64,000 nucleotides of DNA, from NCBI GenBank assembly GCA_014529385.2, contig CM043971.1:55601209-55665208 (forward strand), in the 5' to 3' direction. Under the pieces are notes generated by a model. It made no database searches. It was not told where the DNA came from and saw only the letters and a program-made list of their open reading frames with translations. The DNA comes from Adiantum capillus-veneris. Taxonomy: Eukaryota > Streptophyta > Polypodiopsida > Polypodiales > Pteridaceae. The translations under genes were made by a program, and so were the position numbers. This document shows positions 1-11,400 of this stretch, piece after piece (within the stretch, counting starts at the first letter, position 1; every line of letters starts with the position of its first letter).

Positions 1-3000
1 TCAGGGGCATCACTTCATGTGTCTCCAAACAAGGAGTGGTTTACCTCTTATGTGACCACTAAAGATCATGTTCGGCTAGGCAATGGGCAGACATGTGAGA
101 TCTTAGGTGTTGGAGATGTTCAATTGAAGTTTCAGAATGGCTCTTCTTTCACGCTGAAGAATGTGAGACATGTTCCCGCAATTACAAAGAGCTTGATCAG
201 CACAGGTTTACTTGATGATGCTGGCTACGTCACCACTTTTGGACAGAACATGTGGAAGATATCCAAGGGTTCTATGACAGTAGCACATGGAGTAAAGTCT
301 GGAGGACTTTACATGATTTATGTATCAAATGTCTCTAAAAATGTAATCAATGTAAAAGAGCAGCCGAACGTTTCTTTGTGGCATAGCCGTTTAGGACATA
401 TGTCCAAGAAGGGAATGGAAATCTTGTCTCGTTCTGGTTATTTGCCTGGATTTTCATTTAATGATTTTGAATTCTGTGAACATTGTATGTATGGTAAGCA
501 AACACAACAGCCACATAAGCATAGAAGCAGTAGAAGAGATACACAGTTGGCACTTGTTCATAGTGATTTGTGTGGACCTATGCCTAACCTATCTCTAGGG
601 GGAGCTTCTTACTTTATGACATTTATAGATGATTACTCGAGGAAAGTATGGGTTTACTTTCTCAAGCACAAGGATGAAGCGTTTAGTGTTTTCAAAACGT
701 TTGTGACACTTGTGGAGAATCAGAGTGGCAAGAAGCTTAAATGCTTACGCACTGACAATGGTGGAGAGTATGTTTCAAAGGCCTTTCAGGACTTTTGTGA
801 GTCAAAAGGTATAAAACGTGAACTTACTGCTCCTTACAATCCTCCTCAAAATGGTGTTGCTGAGAGGATGAATAGGACCATACAAGAGAAGGTCAGAAGT
901 ATGTTGTCTAATGCACAGCTGCCAAATGGGTTTTGGGCTGAAGCTGTATCAACAGCTGTTCATCTTGTAAATAGATCTCCTAGCAAGGTTTTGCAGAAGG
1001 ATTCAGTGCCATAGATGGTATGGTCGGGCAAAATGCCCTCATACAAGCATCTCAGAGTCTTTGGCTGTGAGGCATATACGCACGTTCCAAAGGAATTTAG
1101 GAACAAACTTGAGCCAAAGAGTAGAAAGTGCATCTTTCTAGGCTATGGTAATTCTGGTGAGATGGGGTACAGACTTTGGGATCCCGAATCCAGAAAGGTT
1201 GTCCGCAGCAATGATGTTCACTTTAATGAATCCAAATATCATTCTAAACCAGAGAGGGTTGAGGAGATTAGAAGAGTTGTCTTCCAAGAAGATGGACCTG
1301 CACGTGCAAGACAAAATGCAAGGGCTCAAGAGGAGCAAGGACAGGATAGAGTGGAACCACAGGTTGTGGCTGAGCCTGAGCCACCTATTGTGCGTAGATC
1401 TGGACGTGTCACGCGACCTCCTGATAGGTTTGTTCCATCTATGAATTATGTCATGTTGACTGATTGCAATGAGCCTTCATGTTACAAGGAAGCAGTGCAA
1501 ATGAAGGACTCCGGGTATTGGCAATTGGTCATGAAGTCAGAGATGACAGCTCTGCATAAAAACAAGACATGGAAGCTAGCTAAATTACCACAGGGCAAAA
1601 AGGCTCTACCTTGTAAATGGGTTTACAGGTATAAGATCACCGCTCATGATAGTCAGCCAAAGTACAAAGCAAGGCTTGTTGCCAAGGGCTTTAAGCAAGA
1701 ACAAGGCATTGACTTTGATGAAGTCTTCTCTCCGGTGGTCAAGATGACTACATTGAGATGCTTTCTTGCATTGGTTGCCATATTAGATTTGGTGTTGCAC
1801 CAAATGGATGTCAAGACAGCGTTCTTGCATGGTGATTTAGATGTGGAAATTTACATGCAGCAGCCAGAAGGGTTTGTTGAGAAAGGCAAGGAAGATTGGG
1901 TATGCCAGTTGTTAAAGAGTCTTTATGGCTTAAAACAATCACCGAGGGCATGGTACCATAAATTCCACAAGTTTATGCTTTCTCAAGGCTACAAACGTAG
2001 TGAGTTCGATCACTGTCTATATACAAAGAAGGCTAAGGATGGCAGTTGGATGATCCTTATTTTGTATGTGGATGACATGTTGATTGCTGGCAAGCACTTG
2101 GAAGAAATTTCAGCTTTGAAGTCAAAGATGGCAAAATCGTTTGACATGAAAGACATGGGTGAGGCAAGTCATATACTTGGTATGCGCATTGAGAGAGACA
2201 GATCAAAGAAGTTGATTTGGTTATCTCAAACAGAGTATATTGACAAGGTTTTGCAACGTTTCAATATGGAGAAGGGAAAGGCACTGAGTGTTCCATTGCC
2301 ACCATATGTGAAACTTAGCAAACAAGATTGTCCTGTGTCTGAGGAAGAAAAGGCTGAAATGGATAAGATTCCATATGCGTCTGCAGTGGGTAGTTTGATG
2401 TATTCAATGATTGCTACTTGCCCAGACATTGCATTTGCAGTGGGAGTAGTAAGTCGATACATGTCAAACCCAGGCAAGAAACATTGGGAGGCAGTGAAAG
2501 GAATATTGAGATACCTGAAAGCTACAAAGAGTATGCGTATATGCTATGGGAGTCAGGAGCTAAGTGTAAAGGGTTTTACAGACTCAGATTATGCAGGTGA
2601 CTTAGACAACCGAAGGTCTACGTCAGGGTATGTCTTTACATTGGCTGGTGGAGCAGTATCATGGCGTTCTAGATTACAAGATTGTGTTACTCAGTCTACT
2701 ACAGAGGCTGAATATGTTGCAGCATCAGAGGCATGCAAAGAATCAATTTGGCTTAATCGACTAGTAACAGATTTGGGAATCAAAGAAGAGATGCCTGTGT
2801 TATATTGTGATAGTCAAAGTGCTATACAATTGGCTCGCAATCCAGTTTATCACTCAAAGACAAAGCATGTGGATGTGAAGTATCATTTCATCAGGGAAAT
2901 TCTCGAGGATAAGCAACTTCAGCTTGTCAAAGTTCACACCACAGAAAATCCTACTGATCTACTTACAAAAGGACTTCCCTCAGAGAGCTTTGCGCATTTT

Positions 3001-3024
3001 TGCAAGCAGTTAGGTGTAGGGTAG
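1..3024 (+). pseudogene. Copia pol polyprotein with one in-frame stop
   Basis: One reading frame runs from base 1 to the TAG at 3022-3024, interrupted only by TAG at 1012-1014. The first residues, SGAS, follow the protease catalytic Asp, which is just outside the window. The GAG-pre-integrase zinc site has His codons at 382 and 397 and Cys codons at 475 and 484. Integrase has Asp at 565, Asp at 754 and Glu at 862, the D,D35E spacing. The RT holds YVDD at 2065-2076. RNase H starts near GFTDSDYAGD (about 2572) and ends in the DLLTKG region. In life this polyprotein would be cut into the enzymes that copy element RNA to DNA and integrate it. The only visible defect is the stop between integrase and RT, which a CAG-to-TAG change explains. 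Upstream breaks cannot be judged. Confidence 0.93.
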
Positions 3025-3113
3025 TACATCACTTCTCTACATCTCTTGTATATTAGCTTGTATAGTAGCTTCTCTCACACTTAAAGTACCACATTGGACT
3101 TTAAGTGGGAGGT

Positions 3114-3326
3114 TGTTGGGGTATAAAGCCCAATGTGGTCACCCAGGTAAGTGGGCGGGCTGCCAGGTATGTACACATATTCTTTTGTTAAAACCTAGTA
3201 AGAACTCACTATGCTCTACACATTACAGTAGAGCGAGTTCACCATATCGTCGTGCTCTTCTTCTCGCACTCTCTCTCGCGTCGCACTTCCGCTCGTACTC
3301 CTTCAGGGTGAACCACGAATATCGTG

Positions 3327-3365
<39 letters not shown>

Positions 3366-3447
3366 ATAATCTTGTGTATGTAAATCTGTCTCTCTCCATT
3401 AAGTAATCTACTCAATTATCTATTTAGCTACGTCTTATTTCCTAACA
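3114..3447 (+). repeat. 3' LTR of Copia-1
   Basis: The repeat starts TGTTGGG directly after the purine-rich stretch AAGTGGGAGGT (polypurine tract) and ends CCTAACA, giving the usual TG...CA ends with short inverted termini. It contains a (CT)15 microsatellite at 3331-3360. The matching 5' LTR is outside the window, so the boundaries rest on the polypurine tract and terminal motifs only. Confidence 0.8.
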
Positions 3448-4232
3448 GAGAGCTCTTGCCACCTAGAGTGAACGGGACATCCAGCGGCTTCCACAACGCG
3501 CACGACCACCCGACACTCTCCAGACATGAGAGGTAGGCTCACCACCTTGAGCTTTTCACGCATGTTTGTTGTTTTGTCTTGAAAACTAGCGTAGGCTTCA
3601 CACGGGAAGCGAGCAGTAGAGACCTACAGGTAGAAGTGGCCACCTAATGGCTAACCCAAAAGCAATGAGGCTTCATCGACGGCTTACCCTAGCATAGGAT
3701 ACCACTTTTGAATGCCCAAAGGCGGCGGCAAACCATCGAAAAAAAACCCTAACTTCTAGAGCCCTGCAAGAAGCCACCAAATGGAAAATCGGCGGAAAGG
3801 CATCCAAATGCTACCAAAACTCATGGGTAGGAGCATCTTGACATGCTCGACAAGTCTATATAGCCCACATGGCCATACGATGACCCGAAGAGGCACTAAG
3901 CTTAAAAAACGGCATCAGACACACAAAGCGTCAAATAGCTCTCGCGGCCAAACTGCATGTCTGTTTGCCACCAAACTTCACAAGCGGCTTTCCTAGACTA
4001 TCAACAACCAAGTCCTATGGTGATAGACCACCACAAGTCATCGACCACATGCAACCACGGGCGCTTCCAGAGCAACAAATTGATGTGGCAAGGATCCCCA
4101 AGGGATCGGGAAGCTATGGAGACCAACATCAAGAAATTTCATCGCCGAAAAGCACTCCAAAAAGTCAAAAAACGGCTCGAAGGCTCTGAAATCCACACAG
4201 GGAGTTTCTTTCAATAATAAAAATTTCATCAG
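3448..4232. other. non-coding stretch, no gene recognised
   Basis: No open frame here has recognisable domains and no repeat is obvious. The few short frames lack homology that I can see. It leads into the palindrome array. Confidence 0.6.
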
Positions 4233-5114
4233 GAGACATCCTACGCGTAGGATGTCTCAAGACCAAATCTGGGCACCAAACTCAACATCTCTTATCACAC
4301 ACAGCTTCTGAATAGCCTGTACATGCTAGCCACCAAGTTTCATCACATTTGGACAAAAATGGACCTCATGTGCATCAAAAAAACACAAAGTCAAAGCATA
4401 GAGGCAATAATGGGCAATGGACCTACCAAAACTTGTCCAAATCACATGAAACTTGCACAATATACTCATGAGCACATTGCCAAGCTATCTGTGTGGTCAT
4501 AAGGGGAAAATGATGAAATAGACATCCTACGCGTAGGATGTTTAAGTGACCAATTTGACCCCCAGTTGGCATTTTTAAGTTCCAAATCTCTCTATAACAC
4601 CTTCATGAGCTCATATATCAAGTTTTAAGCCATTCTCATCACATTTGGCCCCCAACACCTCCAAGATGCACTTTTTGAGCCTAAAAACACTACACATGCT
4701 CTTACCAACACCAATTCTTGTCCAAATCAAAATCCAAGAGCAGGGCCATGTTCCACATGCCAAGGGCTAACCCCAGAACCAACTTCAAGTCGTTTTGATG
4801 AAAAAGACATCCTACGCGTAGGATGTCTCCAGCATGATTTTGACCTATTGTGCAAGAACTGACTTCATAGGGACCATTAACATGGTGCAAGGAGCCTGTA
4901 TATCAACTTTCAACCCATTTGAATATCATTTGCCATCTATTGAGGACATCCTACCCAATTTGTGAGCCAAAAGCCTGAATCTGCCCAGAAATGCACTTTT
5001 TGATGCCCAAACCCAATTCCAATCACATAGCCATGTTGCACAGGTCAAGGGCCACCAGCCTACCAAGTTTCACCAAAAACAGGCAAGATAGACATCCTAC
5101 GCGTAGGATGTCTA
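4233..5114. repeat. degenerate ~285-bp repeat array with perfect palindromes
   Basis: The 20-bp palindrome ACATCCTACGCGTAGGATGT occurs four times without mismatch. The maximal palindromes are 4233-4258 (26 bp), 4522-4541 (20 bp), 4805-4828 (24 bp) and 5089-5114 (26 bp). Their centres are 286, 285 and 285 bp apart. A half-site, GACATCCTAC, lies at 4945-4954, near the mid-point of the last interval. DNA between palindromes shares only scattered words (for example 'atgcactttttga' and 'cttgtccaaatca'), so this looks like an old tandem array whose palindromes alone stayed intact. The function is unknown. Confidence 0.8.
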
Positions 5115-5235
5115 AATGATAATTGTTAGCCAGGAAGCTACTGTGAGCACATGCAGAGTTTCCCTAGTTCCTTTTAAGTTTTATTTTCAATTTTCAAGTC
5201 ATTTGAATAGTTAGAACTCAGTTTTCTCAGCTAAT

Positions 5236-6838
5236 ATGGAAAAAACGCTAACTTCGGACTACAATGCAACAGGATCCATGGTAGCCGCAAAATCACCTGC
5301 AAAGAAGAAGATTATGACAATAAAAGACTACTTAGAAGAAGTGGAGCCATTTGTGATCCCAAAAGGAACTCTGAAGCCCACCAGCACATAGATTCAAGAT
5401 GATTTGCTAGAGTTCAATGATTTGAAAATCTACCAAGGCGTATTCAAAGATCCTGAAGGAAATGCAATAGAGCTACCCATGATACCACGAGAGCTCAATG
5501 AACTTGTTAGAAGCAAGATGGGAGATTACCTGCTACACAGTTGAAGATATTGCAAATCCAAAAGTGGCTATCATGAGCCAACTCTATAATCAATACTTCC
5601 ACATGTGTACAAAGCGGCCACAAAAGTACAGAATGCCACCTGGAGCCATTGCTACCACCTTCACCTGGGCACTGCAGAAGCGCAAGCCGAAAGTGATCAA
5701 TTATGATACTTACATCCATGACAACCTGGTGAAGATGGGCAACAAAAATCCCACCTACATTGTACCTAGTGAGCTAATAACAAAAGTGGTCTATGGAGCA
5801 TTTCACGCCAAAGGAAACTGGCATGAACCTCCTTCACAGAATGATTGCCTAAAGCTCAAAGAAGATAAAGAAGAAGAACCTCCCAGGGCACCCAGAGTAG
5901 CCACAAGGTTGAAGCGCCGGTTAGAAACCGTGCTAGAAGAGCCGCCAGAGCCAAAGAAAGGAAAGAAAGAGAGTTTACAAGTGCCGATCAAAGAGACCAA
6001 GTCATAGAAAGCGGCGCAGCTAGAAAGACTAATGGAAAGCTTCAGAGCCGAAAGAGCACTCAAGGGAGATCTAAGCGAGCTGTGGAAGCCATCACTAGAA
6101 GCCATGTCGGGATCATCTCAAAGGGTGCACCGAGATCGATTTGAAGACTACATCAAAAATTTTGAGATTTTAGATGCTACAATAGAAAATATCCCGAATA
6201 TCCCATTTACAAAAGAAGAAGTGGATGAAGTACGACAACAGCTGCTAGAAGAGCAGGAAGGCCAAGAAAGGGAGAGAAAAACCAAGGCGGACAGAGATTT
6301 CAAGAAGAAGCCAGCAACTCCACCGTCAAGCCCGGAATCCAGTCCACTGCCATCACCACCTCCTCTTAGCCCTCCACAAACCCAACAAAAGGAGGATGAA
6401 CACGAAGATTCCAAGCAAGAAAAGAGTCAAGAGGAAGAGCAGAAAGAAGAAGTTGAACCAAAAGAGGAGAAGCTAGATCCAGAAGAAAAGAATTTCAGAA
6501 TATTTCTTGATCTACTAGCTTCCGGTTACACTCGAGAAGAGGCACCTACGGTAGCCTTTGAGTTGACAAGCACAAGGCCCAAGGAACAGATGCAGAGCCT
6601 TCGGTTAGTAGAACTGAAAGAGATGGCCACCGATACAGTGCGCCTACAGCCACCAACCCATGATTGGGATGTGGTGATGCAAAAACTAACCGGGCTCAGA
6701 GCAAGATCAATGGCCACGGAGAGTGAGATTGATAATCTCAAAGCCAATGAAGTTCAGATCAAGGCTGAAGTCAACTCACTACAAAGACAGAGCCAAGAGC
6801 ATATGGACAAACAAACAAAGTTGCAAGCTAGTTGTTAA
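5236..6838 (+). pseudogene. broken ORF for unknown charged, coiled-coil protein
   Basis: An ATG at 5236 opens a frame that reads through TAG at 5389-5391 and then needs one frameshift near 5500-5545. It continues to 6838 across another TAG at 6005-6007. The middle part (about 5545-5810) looks like a folded domain (words such as KYRMPPGAIATTF). It is followed by a basic stretch, a Pro/Ser/Glu-rich low-complexity segment (about 6300-6480), a short folded part, and a probable coiled coil at the C-terminus (about 6660-6838). I do not recognise the family. It lies just upstream of the LTR-like promoter of the Tat/Athila-type element. It could be the extra 3' ORF of a related element, which in those lineages follows pol, or a host gene. 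Both stops fit CAG-to-TAG. Confidence 0.55.
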
Positions 6839-6839
6839 C

Positions 6840-7440
6840 CCTCACGGCTCATGGACACCCTATCACCTACGAGACGAACGTTGTAACCTATGGTGGACAT
6901 TGTATTATTTATTTGGTAGAGTCAGGTACCGGGCTTGTCGGTCCAATAGGAAAAGGGTAAGAGTGATCGCCGATGAGAGGCGCACTCTAACTGGGACGTT
7001 CAAGGGACTAGTTGGCTAAGCATGGGCGCCCAAGTGTGAATGGGGTGAGCTCATATAAAAGCCAACTAAACCTAAAATTCACTCATTCTCTCATTTGTGC
7101 AATAGAAGAGTGCTCTTGCTCCATCTCCATCTTCTTCTTCTTCACCTCCTTGTGTGTGTGTGTGTGTGTGTATGTGAGAGAGAGAGAGAGTGTGTGTGTG
7201 TGCGATCAACAATTGCGCGGCACGGCGGCGGCGAGGCAGTTGAGCGCGGCGTAGCGGCATCTCCTTCTTCTTCGCGGCGAGGAATCCTCCACGGCAGGAG
7301 CATAGAGCGGTGAGTGACACACCATTGCCCTCTTTTGAGCTTACTAGTTAAGCTAGTTGTGTGCTTGGAGCCGTCTGTGGCTCACACACAGTGTTAGGCA
7401 AGTACCTTGCTTCGACAGTGCGGCAAGGAGTGCACATTTT
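6840..7440 (+). repeat. probable LTR (5' boundary uncertain)
   Basis: The region ends just before the primer binding site and carries a TATA box, followed by a pyrimidine-rich leader with (TG)n/(AG)n microsatellites at about 7151-7202. No second copy exists in the window to prove the limits. Confidence 0.5.
7054..7060 (+). promoter_or_regulatory. TATA box of the LTR
   Basis: TATAAAA lies within the context GAGCTCATATAAAAGCC, about 390 bp before the primer binding site, as expected of an LTR promoter. Transcription would begin roughly 30 bp downstream. Confidence 0.55.
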
Positions 7441-7458
7441 TGGCGCCGCTTCCGGGGA
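7441..7458 (+). promoter_or_regulatory. primer binding site, tRNA-Asp type
   Basis: TGGCGCCGCTTCCGGGGA differs at two positions from the TGGCGCCGTTGCCGGGGA site typical of plant Athila/Tat elements. It is preceded by GCACATTTT, resembling the end of such LTRs plus a short spacer. Confidence 0.75.
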
Positions 7459-8421
7459 ATCGCCCTGCACTAAGCCCAAGAGGCACTTTGTGCTTCTTCT
7501 ATGAGTTGTTTGTAGTAGGAAAGAAGAGGAAGAGGAAGAGGAATGAGTTATTTTTCTACAAGTTGTTAATTTCTGTATTGTTTGCAAGTTCTGTGATTTC
7601 TGCATAATCTTGTGTTTTCTGCTTGCACACAGTCTTTGCACAATTAGTAGTCGTTAGCTTGTTCGCAGTGAATGAGTAAGTAGGTAGACAGTTAGCAATT
7701 TCTGTTTGCACACAATCTGTACACAGTTTTCTGTTAAGGTTTGCCTGCACACAGTCTTTGCACAGTAAGGTAGTGAGAGAGAAAGTAGGTGGACAGTTAG
7801 CTCACTGTCAGTAAGTAGTTAGCAGAGTGGTTAATAGATTAGTTAGTGGTTAGCAGCATTGTTAGTAAGTAGATAAGGTAGTGAGCTGTGAGCTATGGAC
7901 AGAGAGGTTAGGTAGGTGTTGACAGTGTGTGTGGCCAAGAAAGGGTCACTAAAACCGCGCGCGGTCGTCGCCTAATACATATATATATATATATAAGCGT
8001 GAGTGACTGGGGGGCTACACTAAAATTTTGATCGGGATCGGGATCGGGATCCCAAGCCCAAGCCTCAGTCCTTAGTCTTATGATATATACTAGACTCACT
8101 CTTATATATATACCCTACCCCCTCAAGAGGGAATGAGAGCATGTGGGGCAAGTCCTCCACTCTCCTCCCTTCTCTTCTCACTTACACCCTTAGACTTTCT
8201 AATTTGGGCCTAGTTCCCTACTAGAAATTGACGGTTTTAGGGATTCCGAGGGCATAAAGTGACCAAACGGAGGGCTGTAAAGCACGACACGTCCCTCTAA
8301 CCGAGACGCTCGTTTTGAGCTATCATACGGTCTATTCTATAGCTGGTTCAGAAAAAAAGGACCAAAAAATCAAAAAAAAATTAAGAAAAGACTTGGGTTA
8401 CAAAACACCCAAAAATACTAG
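7459..8421 (+). other. untranslated leader between primer site and gag
   Basis: The leader carries repeated words of the type GCACACAGTCTTTGCACA (about 7623, 7743) and scattered TTAGTAAGTAG motifs. An (AT)n run lies near 7978-7994 and a GATCGG triplication near 8030-8050. I see no coding potential. Confidence 0.6.
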
Positions 8422-11400
8422 GTGAGCAGCCTTCACGGCCACTCACTAACACTTCTAGGGGATCAAAGTCATATGAACCTACGCTCTGGACGAGTGTTAG
8501 AGCACGAGCATATTGGTAGTGCCTCCATTTACGCGGGCACCCATTATTCCTCCACCCTAGGTTCTGGACCTTCGGCCGGGACTCAAGGTAGCGCGACCCA
8601 AGATCCTCATATCGCATCTAGTGATTCTTCCTCTGACTACGAAGTCATGGAGGGGTATCCTACACCAAACCTTGATAGTTCAAGTCAAGACATGCATGCC
8701 ATGGGCCCACGGCCCGGGTCCAACGTGTTTAGCCGCTTAAAAGAGACCCTTAGTAGAGCTACTCGCTCTGAACATGCGGTTCATGAAATAAATGAAGGGA
8801 GTGGGGAGGTAAATTCTTCATTCATGCCTAAAATAGACCCTATGCTTCTTGAGAGTGTGCATGTGAATGTTCCATCCACTGCACCTCCTGATCCTTTAGG
8901 ACTATCTCCCTCTGAGGTTCTACTACCCGATGGTAGGAGTCTTGCCGAAGTACAAGAGATCGAACGCTATATGCAAGCAACAAGGGAGAGGGAAATTGAG
9001 AACCTACGAAGGCTAGAACAAAGTCGAGCCCTGAAAGCAAAGGCTCCTATGACAACAATCATTCCAACAGAGCAACCGAGTGCTCCCAAGGTAGTAGTCA
9101 CGGAGGGGCAAGCGATGGGGAGCAATAATGCTTCCACTTCGAGGGAAACCTCCAGCACGCCAGGCCTAGATGGGATATTCCTAAACGAAAATTGGGAGTA
9201 TGAACTACAAGCAGAAGCTTTAACGGATCGGTACACAGGACACACCTATCATGTGGGTTGGTTAGATGTTCTACAATCCACATCGGGTGCTACTAGCATA
9301 GATGAGAAACAACGTAAAGTCTGTGATGTCCTCCATAGGATTGTCGAGTTAGAAAGACAGAACACAGGGATCAACATGCCTTCAACAGGCCTAGAGAGAT
9401 TCTTGGATACGGGAAAGTCCAACCAACCAACCCTATCACAAATGGAGACTCCCTCAGTGAGCCCCATTGATCCTCCATATGTTGTTTCGCTAGGAGCCTC
9501 AGTACAATCTGAGCCCACAAGTGGCAGCTTTACCTTCCCAGATCTAGCTCATCTTTCTCTTAATGACACTACGGCTACCATGCATATCTCAGTGGTGATC
9601 ATGACAAGAAGTACACCATGGAGTTCATTTGTTAATACTGCGTCGATGCCTAGTAGCACAGTGCCCCCAACTATACCTACATGTATGTATCAATCATGTG
9701 CACCTGTCGTACCTCAGCCTCATGTAGCAACTACACCTCCGATCATTCCAAGAGCTTACAATCCACAATGGCATTATCCAAGCTCTTATACAAGTGGAGC
9801 CATGCCATTTAATAATAACATGTCATATCAGGCACCCCCTATGCCTAGGGCCACGCCTGTAAACTTTGGACCACCGTCTGGTACACCACCATACGAAATA
9901 TGGGACCCAAGAGCCAAGCGTATGCCAAGGCCAAGGCCAACTCCCATCTCACATGTGGTTCCATGAGCACATACACCCATTATACCTGCTCAAATAGGAG
10001 ATTTGGCAACATTTGCTCAAACTACCGGTCGCTCTATTGCAGAAAACATGCGTAGTGCACCTGATAGAGAGCCTAGGAGCAAGGCAGTTCAAGTAGCTAA
10101 GCTCACACAGAAATTCAATGGGGACGGAGATGCTAGAAAGCATATGGAAGTCTTTGAACATGTGTGCGATTCCTTGGAAGAGCACAATGAGCTACATAAG
10201 TGTAAGGCTTTGAGTTTGACCCTAAGCGGAAAGGCTGGAGATTGGTATAGAACCTTAAGAGTAGAGGAGAGAACGATCTACTCTACTCTTAGGAGATTGT
10301 TCTTGAAAGAGCACATACGAGAGGGAGTACTTTGGGGTGTAGCCTCTCAGCTCCAGAAAGCCTAACGAGAAGAAGGTGAATCCGTGAGAGACTTCATTAG
10401 TGGCCTAAAGAATTTGAATTCTCGATGCAATCCAAACGAGCGATTCAACAACAACCAATTGCTCGATAGATTCATTAGGGGACTACGACATGAAAGTATC
10501 TATAATGGCCTAGTCATTAGAGGTATCACTACTTGGGAAGCAGTCACCATGAATGCAATCCAATTGGAGGATAATTTAATGATTGCAGGAGAAAGAGTGT
10601 CGGTCGAGCCGAAGTTGAGTAGCTCCCAAGCGTCAGGGCATGAGCCAATGAAGATAAAGCCAATCGTGAAAGAGAAAATGATATCTGAGATGACTTTGGT
10701 AGATCTCACCAAGGCCATCCAAGAAAGCCTTAGGGGTAATCGTGCTCCACAAAACACTCATATGTATCCAAGAAGGGAGCAACAATGGTGCTCAATTTGC
10801 TTGGGCCCACATACTACGAGTGAATGCCCTACTTTCAGAGTAAAGTTTAACGCGACTTGTAACGCGTGTGGTAGGTATGGCCATCAAGCGAAGGATTGCC
10901 TAATGCTTAAACGTATCATGGAAAATAGACCGCCTATAGCTTGGGCAGACTCACCTCGAGTTCCTGAATTGATGCCTACCCCACCCATGGAGCAACAGTT
11001 GCCATTACAGCACATGGTCCCTAGAACCCAAAATGTGGTCCATACCACACCGTTGCCATTTCCAGTGCTAGGACCGCAACCCCCTCATCCAAGAGTTACA
11101 CCTATGAACCAAATAGGTTGCGAGTCATCTAGTACTTATGTAGATTGCGAAGAGGACATAGACTCTAGTATCACCTATGGAGTCGACATGCTTGAGGAGT
11201 GTCCCATGTACTATATGGAAGACCATTGGGGACAAGTAAAACCTGTATATCAAGTAGTTGCTATTGCGGCAAGAGGCCAAAATATCAACTACACTGCTAA
11301 GAGACCACCTCTTCAGTGCTACGAATGTGGTGGACCACATCGAGTAGTTGAGTGCCCCATTAGAATGCAAAAGAATGTTGCGCTAATGCAAACAAGTCAA

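Larger units (their letters stand above)
1..3447 (+). mobile_element. Ty1/Copia LTR retrotransposon (Copia-1), 5' part outside window
   Basis: The element enters from the left edge inside its protease. The order protease, GAG-pre-integrase, integrase, reverse transcriptase, RNase H is the Copia order, and a 3' LTR at 3114-3447 closes it. The 5' LTR, primer site, gag and the protease aspartate lie outside the window. It belongs to a different family from the other two Copia elements here: its LTR begins TGTTGGGG, theirs begin TGTTACCA. Confidence 0.95.

Noticed and set aside
4233-5114. CRISPR-like array (regularly spaced identical repeats)
   Set aside because: Only four repeats with ~260-bp spacers that are themselves diverged repeats, in a plant nuclear context.
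7012-7320. several small frames around the TATA/leader region
   Set aside because: Microsatellite and leader sequence of the LTR; all overlap and none has a domain.
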